Origin: Glandiceps talaboti
Lineage: Eukaryota > Hemichordata > Enteropneusta > Spengelidae
DNA length: 64,000 bases
Assembly: GCF_964340395.1 (NCBI RefSeq)
Contig: NC_135560.1
Location: 22,208,675-22,272,674, forward strand
Direction: 5' to 3'
Positions 44,885 to 58,300 of the stretch are shown here, in pieces. How positions within the stretch are numbered: position 1 is the stretch's first letter; each line of letters begins with the position of its first letter. Under the pieces are notes generated by a model. The model was not told where the DNA came from. It saw only the letters and a list, made by a program, of their open reading frames with translations, and did not search any database. The translations under genes were made by a program, and so were the position numbers.

Positions 44885-46838
44885 GACTGCTCAAGAATTA
44901 CTGAGAGCAAAACCGCTGAATAACTCTAGAGTTGTCGGTCACAACACCAATTGAGATGAGAGATCGCAACAGATGCACCATCAAACTCACCAATGAGCTG
45001 TTATGGTTTACATAACGTGAATAAGTGATGGCGCCACCACACAGCTAGTGAGGAATACCATTTGTTTTCATGAAGCACCTCCGCCAATGCATGAGAATGT
45101 GACGTGAGTATTCGTATGTTTTATATGCTTATTTATTAAGTAAGTAATTGATTTAGTCATCGGCAAATTAATTGAATAATCAATTTTTGATCTGCTATTA
45201 TCTATTTTTTTATCATTGCACACTTTTAGAGTACTTGTTCATTTATTTGTGTTTTATTACTAAAGTACATTTTAAAAAGACTTGTTTTAAAATGTGGACT
45301 TAAAAGTTGGAGTTTCATGAACAAAATAACAACGAAAGTTTATGAGTTTTGGATATACAATATAAGAAATCAAAACAAACCACTATGATGGTGTGGGAGG
45401 GACAAAATACATGCTCTATAAAGCATTCAACACATATCATTCCTGTAGGCATTCATGTTGTAATTATCTTTACTAAGGGTTTTGCGGACCAAGATTTATG
45501 GTGGAAGGGCCAGTCTTTAGGAGGGCCCATATTCTGTACTACCGAGGGCTGCAAAATCTATATACAGGCCATAAAGGTTTCATCATATACCCCATGTAAT
45601 ACCATTCATTTGAATCACACAATCACATAAATTGGCAGTGAAATATTATTTCATTACAAAAATGTGAAAAAGTGAATCGACAAAGCCAAATCACTATCAA
45701 GCAAACAGATATTGATAAGCACACCACTTGCCATATTTGGGCAAAATGTGCCAGGGTGTGATACGGAAAATTATTGTCTGGGTTACTTGTGTGTGCTCTC
45801 CATTGAATTGCATTGGAAGTGATACTGGGTACATGATAATATAAATTACATTATCTACAAACACAGATAATTAACTCATAATACATATTAAAAAGTCAAA
45901 GACAATATATTTCAATTAAATAAAATTAAACATTTATTTCCATATGAAAAGTGTATTTACAAGAACACAAAATTATAAAGTTTAAACAATCCAATGAAAG
46001 CATACACTCCAGTTGATGGCAAACAGTGACTATTATTTGAAAACTTTAGTGATGTACATACAAAGAAAGAATAATGACACACATCTTTCTAATAATTTGT
46101 ATCTGATATCGGTATAACTGAATTAGATAATATAACACAGAACTGTCATGCTTACATTCATGTATGATATATATATATGACCCAAGAGTGAGCTGCTCTA
46201 CAGACTAACTCTAACTTGACATGAAATTCTACTGCCATAACATGCCTACAAGTGTATCTGTATGAGTTTGATAACAAATTAATAATCTACCTACACTATC
46301 TGTTAATTATCACCTCAATATCTGTTAGTGCTGAGTGTCTAATGTTATCTCAAAGCAAACGTATAAGTTAACACTATATAGCAGAGAAGGACGCGTGACA
46401 ACACACAGGTAGCCATATTGGTCATCATTTCTGATATTGAAAAACTATCCATGAAATCTATATTAATGACAAGTACCAGAAAAATACAATGAAAATCTTC
46501 CAGCTGTTTAAAAGTACATATAATGGGAACTGATATTGTAAGTTTTAGTGCTCATCTAATTCTGTTTTGGTTAAAGTTTAAGCTCGTTTTAGTTACAAAC
46601 TCTTTCAGCTGAGTTTTAATGGGATCCATTGTTAGTAAAAAGAACCAAATACTAATATCATCTCTCTGAGTTGATACAATAAAGACCATCTTTTAAAATA
46701 ACAATACATTTCTACTTTCTCAAAGAATGGAAATGACTACTTTACAATCTGAAGCATTTCAACAGTAAGAAGACAAAAACTGATAGGGAAAGACAACAAT
46801 TCACACTCTATGGGACTGCAATCTTCCAATTAGCTCAT
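44885..46838. other. NEIL1 upstream region and KGD4 3' region
   Basis: No coding exon supported. A minus-strand AATAAA near 45934-45939 could end the KGD4 transcript. A 93-codon plus-strand frame (45349-45630) has no recognisable features. Confidence 0.5.
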
Positions 46839-49399
46839 TTACATATCAAATCCTCCTCTCTGTAAAAGAACATATAAAGTACATGAAATGTAAATGGTAT
46901 TGATACAATTCTATGTAACTCTTAGATGAAACCAGAAATTTGTCTTCATTCAGTCAAGGAAAATGTCAGTGACCCAACACTATAACGAAAAGTCATATTT
47001 GACCATGTCTTTCCACCGTGGTGTGGTGAGTATGAGACGAAGTGACACCTTTGACTTAATTTACCTCCGGTGAACTCTCCCCTAAGGGTTGCAGGCAGTC
47101 AAAAGTGTCACTTCTTCTCGTACAACCCCTTGAGAGAGATGGTAGTTAGGTGGGTCACAGGTATGGTAAAGGTTGGGTAAAGGTGGGTAAATTGGACTTT
47201 TCGTATAGTGCAAGGGGCCTTGTCACTATAAGTTGAACGACCCTTATATTAGGTCAAGAGTATTTTGTAATTGAATGAAGTAAGCATATTTTAGGTAAAA
47301 TCAGGACAAATAATGGGAAATTTGGAATGTTTTGACTTGTATTTCAGGCACCACAAAACCAATGACACAGATGCACATTGTTGTGGCTTAGAACAAGGTA
47401 TAAATTCCATATTTTGTTCTGATGTGTTCAATCTGGTTTACATGAGGTAAAATACTTATTTCAGGTGCGTATTACTATCATAACTATATTTATTCAAGGA
47501 AAGGGAAGTACTGGTAGGACTGAAATACAGAACATTATCACTTTGTGTGGAGATACCCTTGTGTCATTACCATTTGTTGTCTGAATACAGATTGTATAAT
47601 TATATCAGAGTCAAGTATTTCAAAGTTGATGAAAATGTTGAATGTTGCTGTCATAGATTTCATATAACAAGTCTCTAGTGTAATTATAAGTAGTAACAGT
47701 TAGATCTTATTCCCCAATATATTTTTCTTCATTCAGCCAAGGATAATACGAGTGACCTAAGGGGCCTTTGTCACCATGAGTTGCTAGACGAGTAGTGACA
47801 ACCTTTAGGTCACAAATATTTTCCGGCTGAATGAAGAAAAATATTGGAGACTAACATAATTATACCAGCGGCAGTAATATCAAAGACAAATGCAGAAAGC
47901 AATGGCAATTTTGAATGTTTTGACTCGAGCACAGCAGAACCAGTGACGTAGACACACATTGTCATGACATAGAACAACCAGAGTATATATTCCATATTTT
48001 TTGTTCAACTTGGCTCGTGCATGGTATAATATGTTAAGACAAATGATATAGGCCAGTGTTTAGAGGCAGAAGCAGGACTCTGTGTGATATGAGGTTTTAG
48101 GGTACATTAGGGTCAGATGTGTGTCCACCAATCTCCATGGTAACTACTGTCACAGTCTGTACAGTTAGAACTCACCTCTACAATTTCAATTTCTTCATCT
48201 GTTAGTTGTCTCTGTCTATACTTAGATGGTAAATGTCTATGATCAATACCACTACCTCGTACACTTGTACCTTTCACAATAAATGACGAAGCTTGTCTTG
48301 GAATTCGAATTATTGGCTGCTGTATCCTTGTATCTTGATGTGCTGTGTAGAACAACAGAATATCTCAACAAATTTGTATATCTCAATTCTGTTTAATTGT
48401 TTAATATTAAGGTCTGGTGGACATCGCTTTGTACACACACACAGACACACACAAGATACACACACACACAGACACACACACACACACACACACACTATTA
48501 TTATTACTATAGTTACTTCAGATCCAAAACCCTAATGAATGCCTGACAGGCAAAAGTTTGTTCACCCAATCCTGCCTCAGCCATTATCTTTTACAAGAAT
48601 TTGAATTTAAGAGGGTTGACACTTGAGTATTGATGACATCGATGTTAACATAGCTCTTGTCTTTTAAAACCTCAAATGTCTCAAAGATGTGAAGTTCTGA
48701 ATTCTAACAAAATAAAGCCTAACGTAGTAATTGAATCTTTTATCTGTTACCTGTGAACTTTGGTGTTCCTTGCGCTTTTTGACCTCTGAATTTAATCAGT
48801 GGAACATGTGGCTTGACAGCCTGCAGTGTAAGGAAAGATTGGTTACTATTAGTAGGACATGTATATATATAACAAATGATCATAATTTGTGGAGCTAAAG
48901 TGGCATAACTATATTACTGTTGGAAATGCTAAACCAAGAACTGTTTTGTTAGCTCAACTGTGTAACTAAAGTGTAACTGTAAGGACAAAATTTGAGACAG
49001 AGTCCGCAAACCTTGGATTGTCAAACTGCTTAATTAGCTTTGGTATCATTAAACTAGTTATGTATTCTACGATTGCAATGTTAACAGTAAAATCGAACTG
49101 ATGACAAGAAAGTTGAAATGTTGTATTTAAATGTAACAGTTATATGCCCTGTTGTGTTGACCTTCAAGTTCCACGAGTTCTGTTTACGGGTACGATAATA
49201 TTACGAGTGTCGATTGGAACTATACGCACGTTCACTTTACCGGGTTACCATTCGTTGTTTTAGAGCAACATAGTTTAAATGTATAAAGCTTATTATTCTC
49301 ACGAATACAGTCACAGTTCAGAACTAATTTCATGTGGAAGAACGTCAGAATCGAAATAAATACCTGTGCAAGTCGAGCAGTCGCCCCTCTGGCAGCCAT
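46839..49399 (-). CDS. KGD4: KGD4 / MRPS36 homologue (2-oxoglutarate dehydrogenase subunit 4), 4 exons
   Basis: Small mitochondrial adaptor that tethers the E3 dihydrolipoamide dehydrogenase to the E2 core of the 2-oxoglutarate dehydrogenase complex (earlier named mitochondrial ribosomal protein S36). Exons: 49364-49399 (MAARGATARLAQ), 48751-48820 (AVKPHVPLIKFRGQK...), 48176-48342, and 46839-46859 (RGGFDM plus stop). Phases agree: 294 nt, 97 aa (human about 103). The two family hallmarks are present: N-terminal VKPHVPLIKF, and C-terminal LPSKYRQRQLTDEEIEIVERGG. The basic N-terminus can serve as a mitochondrial presequence. Without the last splice, exon 3 would read into an unrelated tail (VSSNCTDCD...); the donor GAG|GTGAGT and the conserved RGG ending show that the 21-nt coding exon is correct. 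Confidence 0.9.
46944..47280. mobile_element. CTTCATTCA-ended inverted-repeat element
   Basis: Ends CTTCATTCAG and TTGAATGAAG. Internal GGGGCCTTGTCACTATAAGTT is shared in diverged form with the hairpin at 47713-47847. A nested pair (GAAGTGACACCTTTGACT and AGTCAAAAGTGTCACTTC) is visible. In KGD4 intron 3. Confidence 0.55.
47713..47847. mobile_element. CTTCATTCA-ended hairpin element
   Basis: Ends CCAATATATTTTTCTTCATT and GAATGAAGAAAAATATTGG; 135 bp, near-palindromic over about 25 bp at each end plus the inner pair GTGACCTAA and TTAGGTCAC. Confidence 0.7.
48428..48495. repeat. (CA)n-rich microsatellite
   Basis: Imperfect CA/CAGA run in KGD4 intron 2. Confidence 0.9.
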
Positions 49400-49796
49400 G
49401 TTGAAAGTATATGTTTGTTATTTCTTACCTCAGTAAGCACCCGCACGAAAGATATTGTAAACAGACTAACAAAAGAAAATACATGTACGTGAATGATATA
49501 CTAGACGACGGAAGGATATTTAGTTCAATGCTGAATATTTGGATGTTTGAATTATAGAAGTTGTAGATCACAGGGAGCGCAGGAACCGTGTTACTGTTGC
49601 ATCAGTCTGTACAAGTTACAACTAAACAAACAGACACATATACGTATACAAATAAGTAAATATATAAATAAATTAACGCACATAGAAAAAAAATATGCAT
49701 GAGTAAATACAAAAAAGTTGAACTTATGAATAATAAATCTCTACATGTACTCATCCATCCATAACAAGCAAACCGTACGTGTTTACTGCAGTACTT

Positions 49797-49810
49797 GTTG
49801 TTGTTGTTGT

Positions 49811-49842
<32 letters not shown>

Positions 49843-49850
49843 CTTGTTTT
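49797..49850. repeat. (TTG)n/(CTG)n triplet repeat
   Basis: About 50 bp of TTG turning into TTGCTG and CTG units. Confidence 0.9.
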
Positions 49851-49900
49851 ATTTATTTACGTGTCCTATGTGGGCTTACCAAGTGAACATTTCGTTCAAT

Positions 49901-50029
49901 ACAAATACATGTACCATATAAATTAAAGAGTTACCACATCCAACCCACTGGGCTTATAAGACACAAATACATGTACCGTATAAATTAAAGAGTTGCCACA
50001 TCCAGCCCACTGGGCTTATAAGACACAAA
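49901..50029 (+). repeat. 62-bp direct duplication
   Basis: ACAAATACATGTACC starts at 49901 and 49963 with nearly identical continuation. Confidence 0.9.
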
Positions 50030-51059
50030 AGAACACTGTCAGTATAAATATACATATTGAAAATAAATACTGGAGAAAATTAATCATACAGTGTGCTTTT
50101 TCTATTTCCAAAAGCCTTATAAATAAAGTCAACAGAAAAATTCCAGAACTTAGTCATGAGTAAAAGAGAGTTTATCTTGTATACTTAAATTGTTAAAGTC
50201 TGGTATAAGTGCCTGTATTTTATTCAGAAATGGGCCCCGTATGTCATTGTATAAGGAACAGTGAAGTAAAAAGAAAAGTACCAGTACCCTCAGGCAGGCC
50301 AGGCCAGCCTGGCTTGAAATACCAACGACCAAATTCCCCTAAGTCAATGACCCTGTCTGGGAAAGTATTTTTAAAAAGTTAACAAAACATGTTCACATTT
50401 TGAAATCCCATTTACTTCTATAAGCTTGCTAACTTCATACGTGGTTATGTAAGCACACCCAAACTATGTAGACAATGACATTTTTCAATTGTACATTTGA
50501 AAGAAACTCTGCTGTACATCTGACCTCCCTCGACCAGTCACACAGGACAAACACTGGCTTCTACAATCTTTGTTTCCAGACCATTCCACTCTTTTGAAAC
50601 CAAAGTTGGGAGCGTATCCTCCTAATGTTACCACACCTACTGGGAGGGACAACTTGGTGTAATGCGGTACATTGTATGGTGACAAATACACTGTACTATA
50701 CACTAGATGATGGCATTTGTTGCATTGTTGAAATAGGATAATTGAAGAGAATTCTACATGGTGTATGGCAAACAATTACAGGTGTGTATTAGATATAACT
50801 CCAATGAAAACCTCCCCAAACAAACGCACTGAACAAATTAATGGAACAAACACATTGAAGCATTGGACAGTGTGGCCCTGATCCTCATTAGAAGTCGAAC
50901 TTTAAAGTGTACTGGCATCGGGAACGTCGTTTGGAAATATTTTATTAGATAAAGTAACTGACTCTTAATATCCTACACTCTGAGCAGTATTGCATCACAT
51001 TTGGTCAACGTATTTTGAATAGCTGTATGCATGATATGGTTAAATCAAATTTAATTTTT

Positions 51060-51440
51060 GGGTCCACACCTTAAAGCAGCACCCTAAACGGTAACAACGA
51101 TTTCAACCTATTACATGTACTATGAACAAGAACGACCACTAATTAAGATGCACAATGTCTAATTAATGGTATTTTAACAGTTTACAGTGAATATGTTGTG
51201 GTTGTCTGATCAAAAAATGATACCTCAGTTACAACTAGTATAGTTTTAGTATGGTGACTCAAAACCAAGATTTTGCCCAAGATTTAAACTTGTCACTATA
51301 CTGACCTACAGATAATATTGACCACTAATTAACAGAAAAATATCTTTGTATAAGTAATTGACCAATTTTTTTTTGAATATATGTTAGTTACTTGATGAAA
51401 TTAACACCCCAGTTGATGTTTATGTAGATGTAAAGCCTTG
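51060..51440 (+). repeat. Dispersed repeat, copy 2
   Basis: Diverged same-orientation match to 20250-20620. Confidence 0.65.
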
Positions 51441-52308
51441 GGTCCACCGTCTTCAAACAGTAATCGTTCGGGTCGACTAAGTTTCGTTTCGACACTATCA
51501 AATATCAATAAGTAAAAACGTCTACAACATTTGACTGCAATGAAACACACAATAATTCTCTTAGTTATCAGGTTTTAATGAGATTGACACGAAAATGTAC
51601 AGAATCGGAAAATTGTAAATTTACTTGAGAATGTTGCATAGTCACTTCGCCTTCAGTTGATCCACATTGTACATGGTTTACATGGTTTACGTTTGAGCAA
51701 CATTGGACGCAGTGCGAGTTCTAGATCTATCGTTCTTGTTATGATTTAAATGCATGCCGTTTGATTACATTGGTTTTATACGTAAAACTTGATGAAAACT
51801 TCATTACATATTAAACACAATTAACCACATATTTAGATGTTGATATGTCAATCAATAAACTGTTATGTCAGCATTACATATATTTGTTATTGTGTTCTTA
51901 AGCCGTTTCTATGTCAGCGTGAGTTGCTCCATTTTCAGATGTGTTCCAAATTGTTCGTCGCTTTTTACTTTCAAGCAATGAGATTGACACTATAAAATTA
52001 GGTTGATGTGATAAGCTCAAATTCACAACCCCTAACCAAAAAGTATAACATAAAACAACGGAAGAAAACACTAAAATTTATGACTTTAAAACATGACTTA
52101 CAATACAATTCAATTTGCATGATTTTGGTCATATTTTATAAGTAACATATTTCATCTATTCTTATTTCATAAGTTTTTTTCCAAATCATAAAATTGTATC
52201 ATATTTTTAGTATATTTTTCTCACTAAATGGCAAATGCAGCACTTCTATCTACATTTATACCTGACTATGTTATCAAGCATAATACGGACTACTATTTTA
52301 AAAGGCAG

Positions 52309-55300
52309 TTACGTATCCTCACAAAACAAATCGGTTTGACTGTTTTTCAGCCAAAAAGTCCTCATTTGAACTGGTGTGAAATAGGCAGTTGCAAGGGCAT
52401 CACCATAGTTACATTTCGTTCTTGTTTTGGATTTGAAGTCAAAACCCGTAATATGAACGGGAGTAATCTTCAACTTTTCTAACAAGACCCCAATGAACAC
52501 ATCTTCCCAGAATATCGGTGGAGTAGTCTTTGAAATAGAATTTAATTTTTTTGCAACATCCAATGAAAGAATGAATGTTGGCGATTCCACGTAAACCGGG
52601 AATGTTGCGAACGGCCACACATAATCAGGAGTGTAGTATTCACTTTTATTGTCTCTGTTTGGCCTTGATCCGTGGAGGACACTTCCACCAATATAATTGG
52701 TTAAAGAAGGGGTTTCTTGTTCGAAGAACTGTAATATTTTCTGAGTGTTTAAAAATGTTCCATCGTCCGTCATTATCGCGTAATCTATCGTGACGTCACT
52801 ACAATGCTCCACTAAGTATTCTAACATGGCTATTGTTTTGAATGTCGTATTTACACTCGCATCTGGCACATTTGACTGAATAATATCGGAATGACGCTGG
52901 GCTTCCCTTTCAAGAAGCGTTTGTTCAGTTAAATTAAAAGTTCCCCCGACGAAAAAAATAGTTTTCATTGCAACGTGGTCGTTTTGTACAAAAACACCCC
53001 AAGTACTTCTGATCGCCATTCTTGCTGCAGAGTTGCCAATGAGACTGGATACGAGAACTATAATTGTCTTTTGAGAGTTAGACGGCGAAATTACTCCTTT
53101 CTGACATAACTGGTGATTTTTAGGAGAAAAACGGAATTGAAGTTGCCCTCGGTTGGTTTGATTATGGTGATACAAATGGAATTGTTTGTTTGGTAAATGG
53201 TTCTCCATGCAAGTTACGTCAGTCTTTGTATTCAACCAATACCAAAATTTATACATATCATGAGCACTTGTTTTATGCGTTGCCAAAACATTACGTAGTC
53301 CGCAGAAATTGTGTTCGTTGCCTGACATGTCAAAGTGGGAATCTCTCTGAGGGGACACCCCAATGATTTGTAGCAAAATGCCCATGAAGACATCTTCATT
53401 AAGAAATCGTTTCGTCCTAAAAGAAGCTTTGTAAGTATCGAAGACAACATCACTCGACATGAGATAACAGGGTCCTGAATTATAAGGTGGGAAGACTCTA
53501 TCAGGCCACAGACCTCGCGGCGTATAGTTCTTGTGTTTTGGATCACGAACGGGCCACATGTTATAGAAGGTAAGACCCATTGAATAACCATTCGTCGGAG
53601 CTTCGCGGAGTAAAGATAAGACATACTTAATGTTTACGAATACGTCATCATCGACTTTCATGACGTAATCGGTGTTCTTGCAAAATGTTGACACCCATTT
53701 TAACATCATCACTGTTTTTAGAGTCAAATTCTGGTAACAGTCATAGAAAGAAGACGTGACAACATCGTGGTAATATGCATTCTCCTCTTCCAATAGATCC
53801 AATATTGATTGTTCTCGCGGAACACCAACCATGAATACAATCGCAACTTGGAAACCTGTGATGTTTTCATAATGCAGTCCCCATGTTTCACGAATTGCAA
53901 GTCGACGACCGAAGTTCTTCGGCGCGGTCATGACAGAAATCAGCAAATTCAAATTGCCAGGCCGACTTGAGCAAATTTTCGCATTGCTTGTGGTAAAACT
54001 GTATAAATCAGGTTTAATCCGGTCTTCTTCAAAACAAGAAACATCTTGACTGTGTTGCAGTTTGTCATAAGACGAACTCATGAAATCTGGAGATAAGGTA
54101 TTCCACGTAAAAGCATTTCTCATGTAGCATACGGCAGGTACTTCATTTAATGTGTCACTGACAAAGTCGGAGTGTTGACGAGGCGTGATGGAAACCTTCT
54201 CTAACAACATACCGAAGTAAACATCTTCCCAGGGGAATAACTTGATGTAAGGTGATGTCAATGATGTCTTGAGGGCGACATCATATGACATGAGGTATGC
54301 TCTCCCTTCAGGATATGGTGGATACACTTCACGAGGGAAGAGTTCAAATGGTACGTAATACTTACTTCCCTGACTTCTTACTGGTCTGGAGTTTCTCAAG
54401 ATGCGTCCACTGACCAGATCAGATTCCTGTGTAAACGATGACCTGAGGTAATGAACTAAATTTGACACGTGGACGAAAGTGTGAGATTCAGTTTTAATGA
54501 TATATTTAACATTTGAACAATACTGCGCGGCCCATTTCAGTCCCATGATTGTTTTAAAAGTTTGGTTTTGGAAGACATCTATAAAATCCTCCTGTATAAT
54601 ATCCATGTGTATGTTGTCTTCGGACCATATTTGTTCCTGAAGTCTCGAATCAACAGGTCTTCCCATAAGGAAGACGTACTCAACAACAGCACCATCAATG
54701 TATTTGTCCTTCGACCAAGTCGATCTGATCACCTTTCGGTACTGACTTTGGTCAGGGTCAGTGGCCACCATTATCAATAGGAATACTCCTTTTCGATGAC
54801 GCATACATCGTTCGGGATGATTTGTAATTACAGGTATGTCATGTCTATTGATAATGGTGTGATTGGCAAATTTAGCGTGGATTGTGTTCCTTATATTCTG
54901 ATAGTGTTCTTGTCTACGTCTGATTGACGCTTGTTCATTTTCTAACAGCTCTTGACAAGCCGCAAAATTTCCCTCTAAAGTTTGTTTTGTTATGTACATG
55001 AGAATGTCTCCAACAAAGCCATTTGTAGCTAAAACTGCTTGGAGTCCACACATATCTCCTTCATTCTGTATGTATGACGCAACTCCCTTTTGATCAAATG
55101 CAGTATTTTGTGACATTTTTACGTTTTGTAATATAGTACCGATATATATTTCGGGAAATTTGAAGAGCTTATGGTTTTTGGCGTAATTTACTATTTGTTC
55201 CACAGTGTCTATTGAATATATGGCAGCTGTTTTGTCACTACAGTGTGAAGGGTATTGTTTATGTGGCCATTCGTCAATAGAAACATACCATGGACTGCCT

Positions 55301-58300
55301 TTGTTTCTGATTGCCTCACTTTTTCTGTTCACGTGACATGTGACGTAATTTGACTTTGGTGCATGATGCAAGTAACTAACCACGTTATCTATATTGATGA
55401 AAATGTCTGAAGGAGCTATCATTACATATTTGGTAGATGAACAGTGCGAATTTACCCATCCAAGAGCATTCATTTGTATCAGTGTTGAGTTTGCTGTACT
55501 TTCCATCACATCTATGAGTAGGATATCTTGATAGAGCTGAAGTTCGTTTTCTATCACCTTGTGAACACTGTCATCCTTTGATCTTCCAACGACAAAATAC
55601 ACTCTCAAATGTTTACTGCGAATGCTCCCTTCTCGAGCCCATGTTAAACGTGCAGCTCTCCTGTTTTCGTATTTGGACGATGGTGACATTACTAGAATAA
55701 CGATTTGATATCGCTCATCCCTTTCTGACGAAACACATTTCTGAGACCCATACGCAAACACCTGAAAACCACTTTCCGATTCTTCGCCTCCCACAATATT
55801 GATGGTTACTTTTTTCTCGTTCTCCGAATGGAATCCAAAATAAGGCTGTAGTTTTTCTAAATAGGAACCCTTGCACTGCTCTCTCGTAATATTACCCCGC
55901 AGGATATTCCAGTACTTTCGATGCATTTCTGCTGAGTAGTGATTTGAAACTATAACGGCCTGTAATGCGCAACTTGAATGGTACAGGCCAGCTAAATCGT
56001 AGTGAATGTGGGTGTACGGGTGTACATTCATTTTTTCTAAGAGAAGTCCTAGATAGACATCATCCCATTTGAACAACGGGACATCAAAAGACATCTTAAA
56101 GGCACGACTGACAACGTCCAAGGACATCACATATGACTGGCCGTCTATATATGGAGGATATGTATTCGAAGGCCAAGCCTCCATTGGTGTATGCCATCTC
56201 GACGACCTTGCCCTTTCTGGTGTTGAATCTAGTTTTACCTCTCCCATGTACAAACCAACTTCTGGGGTATATTTCAAAAAGTCTATCAAATTCATATAAT
56301 TGATGAACATGTCATCATTTGCCTTTACCAAATATCTGGTATCTTTACAGTAGGTTGAAACCCATTTCAGCATCATCACAGTTTTTAAAACAGTATGTTG
56401 TTCAGACTCGTCGAAGTTACCAAGTATGATATCACCGAAGGCGTTATTTTCTTGTTGTAGTTTCTGTTCAGTGTTCGCATCAAGCAGATCAACACCCATG
56501 AAGAACACTGTTTCAACTCTGAAACCATGGATATCAAGTTTGTCTGCTCCCCAAGTCTCTCGTATGGCCGAGCGTTGCTTCCCTTGACGAGGTTGGCTGA
56601 AGATGCAGATCAACATGAATGGATCCTTCTCACCTCTGTTGTCATTTGAACACTTCTTTTCTACATTGATTATAAATGTGTCCCTTTTCTTTGCTACTAA
56701 GGAAGTTTCCATACCTATAATCTTTCCATTATTTACGCTGATTTTATCCTCATTTTGGTAAGTTATCTGATTACTGTTGGAACAGGACACAAAGTCGCCC
56801 CAGTTTTCTAGCTGCTGCCAGAAAATGCGCATCAAATCTGGAGGCACATCACGTGATGCGAGAATGCCTTTCAGCTCACACAGTGTTCTCTGTTCACCGG
56901 GACTAGTACTATCAAAACCAGCATGATGAGTTAGAGAAACGTTTATGTTTTGTAGTATTATACCGATATAGATATCATCATACCTGAAAAGTTTCGTGTG
57001 AACAGCGGACAGGAATATTTCCGTTGCTACATCATGTGAAATAATGAAAGCGTATCCACTAGGATATGGAGGGTATGCTTTGTCTTTGGGCCACTCCTCC
57101 TCGCTGATGAACCATGCTTCTTTCCTATTTCTGACTGGCCACAAATTCTTATTGATATATCCCAGCGCTGCGCCAGCCCTTACTTTATTCGCTAATGTTC
57201 TTACAATATTATGTAGATTAAGAAATACGTCGTCGTTCGATTTCATCAGATATTTAGTATTCGGACAAAACAAGTAAGCCCATTTCAAAATCATTATAGT
57301 TTTAATCGTCACGTGACTGGGATTGTCATGCAAATCAACAACGATGACGTCTTTATGAGTGCGACTCTCCTCCTCAATTGCTTGGTCTTTTTGATGGTTT
57401 AAATTCTTACCAATGAGAAATAATTGAACAATTTTCTTCCCCGCAATGAATGTTCGCGTTCCACGGGTATTCCGAATGACAGCTCTTCGTTCAGAATCCT
57501 CTGCAAGTGAGGGTGTTATTATTAAAAGAAAAACCTCGCCATCTTCATCTGGAAGAAAGTCAGGAGAGCACTGAGATTCTGGGATAGTGGTGAATTCATA
57601 ATTGAAATCATTGACTATTTTATCCATCTCAATCCTATAGTTATCACTTCTGGGTTTCTCCTTGTCAAAGTAACGGTTGCCATGGTTATTGCAGAAGCGT
57701 TTCGAACCCCAGAACAATTTCATTTGTTCTGCACTAAACATACTGGACAACAAAACTGAATTTGTATCACAAGGGTTTCTCTGCTTTCCATGGACATCAA
57801 AAGTATCGATGTTTGTCGGTTTAACCTGTAACTCCTTTAATATGATACCCAAGTAAACATCTTCGAATGGAAATGGTTTGATATCTTTCAAGAACACCGA
57901 AGCACGCATGACTATGTCTATAGATAGTAAATACGCTGGACCCTCTAAGTACGGTGGGTATTTCGAATCCGGCCAGACATCTTCTGATATATACCACAGA
58001 CTCTTTGGATTACGGACTGGACCCGATATCAACTTTTGACCCCCAGCAAAGTCAATCCTGGGTATAGAGCTAAGATAACTCAAAAGTTGATGCGGCGATA
58101 GAAGAGTCTTATCATCGACTTTGATAATGTAGCGGGTGTTTGTGCAATGCTGTTTTACCCACTTAATTAAATATGTGAATCTGTATGTCGAATTAGAAAC
58201 ACTGTCGAGAATATCTGTCCAAATTATATCACGATGTTTAGCATTTTCCTCTTTGAGTGAACTTCGTAAAGACAAGTCTTCTGCGTGGTCCAACAGGAAC

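Larger units (their letters stand above)
49400..52308. other. Intergenic between KGD4 and the GT31 gene
   Basis: Contains a TTG/CTG triplet run (49797-49850), a 62-bp duplication and dispersed repeat copy 2. A 96-codon minus-strand frame (50485-50775) is considered under findings. No gene is firmly supported. Confidence 0.5.

Noticed and set aside
48113-48355. KGD4 reading straight through exon 3 to an 80-codon frame end
   Set aside because: A GTGAGT donor follows GAG, and a downstream in-phase exon restores the conserved RGG ending.
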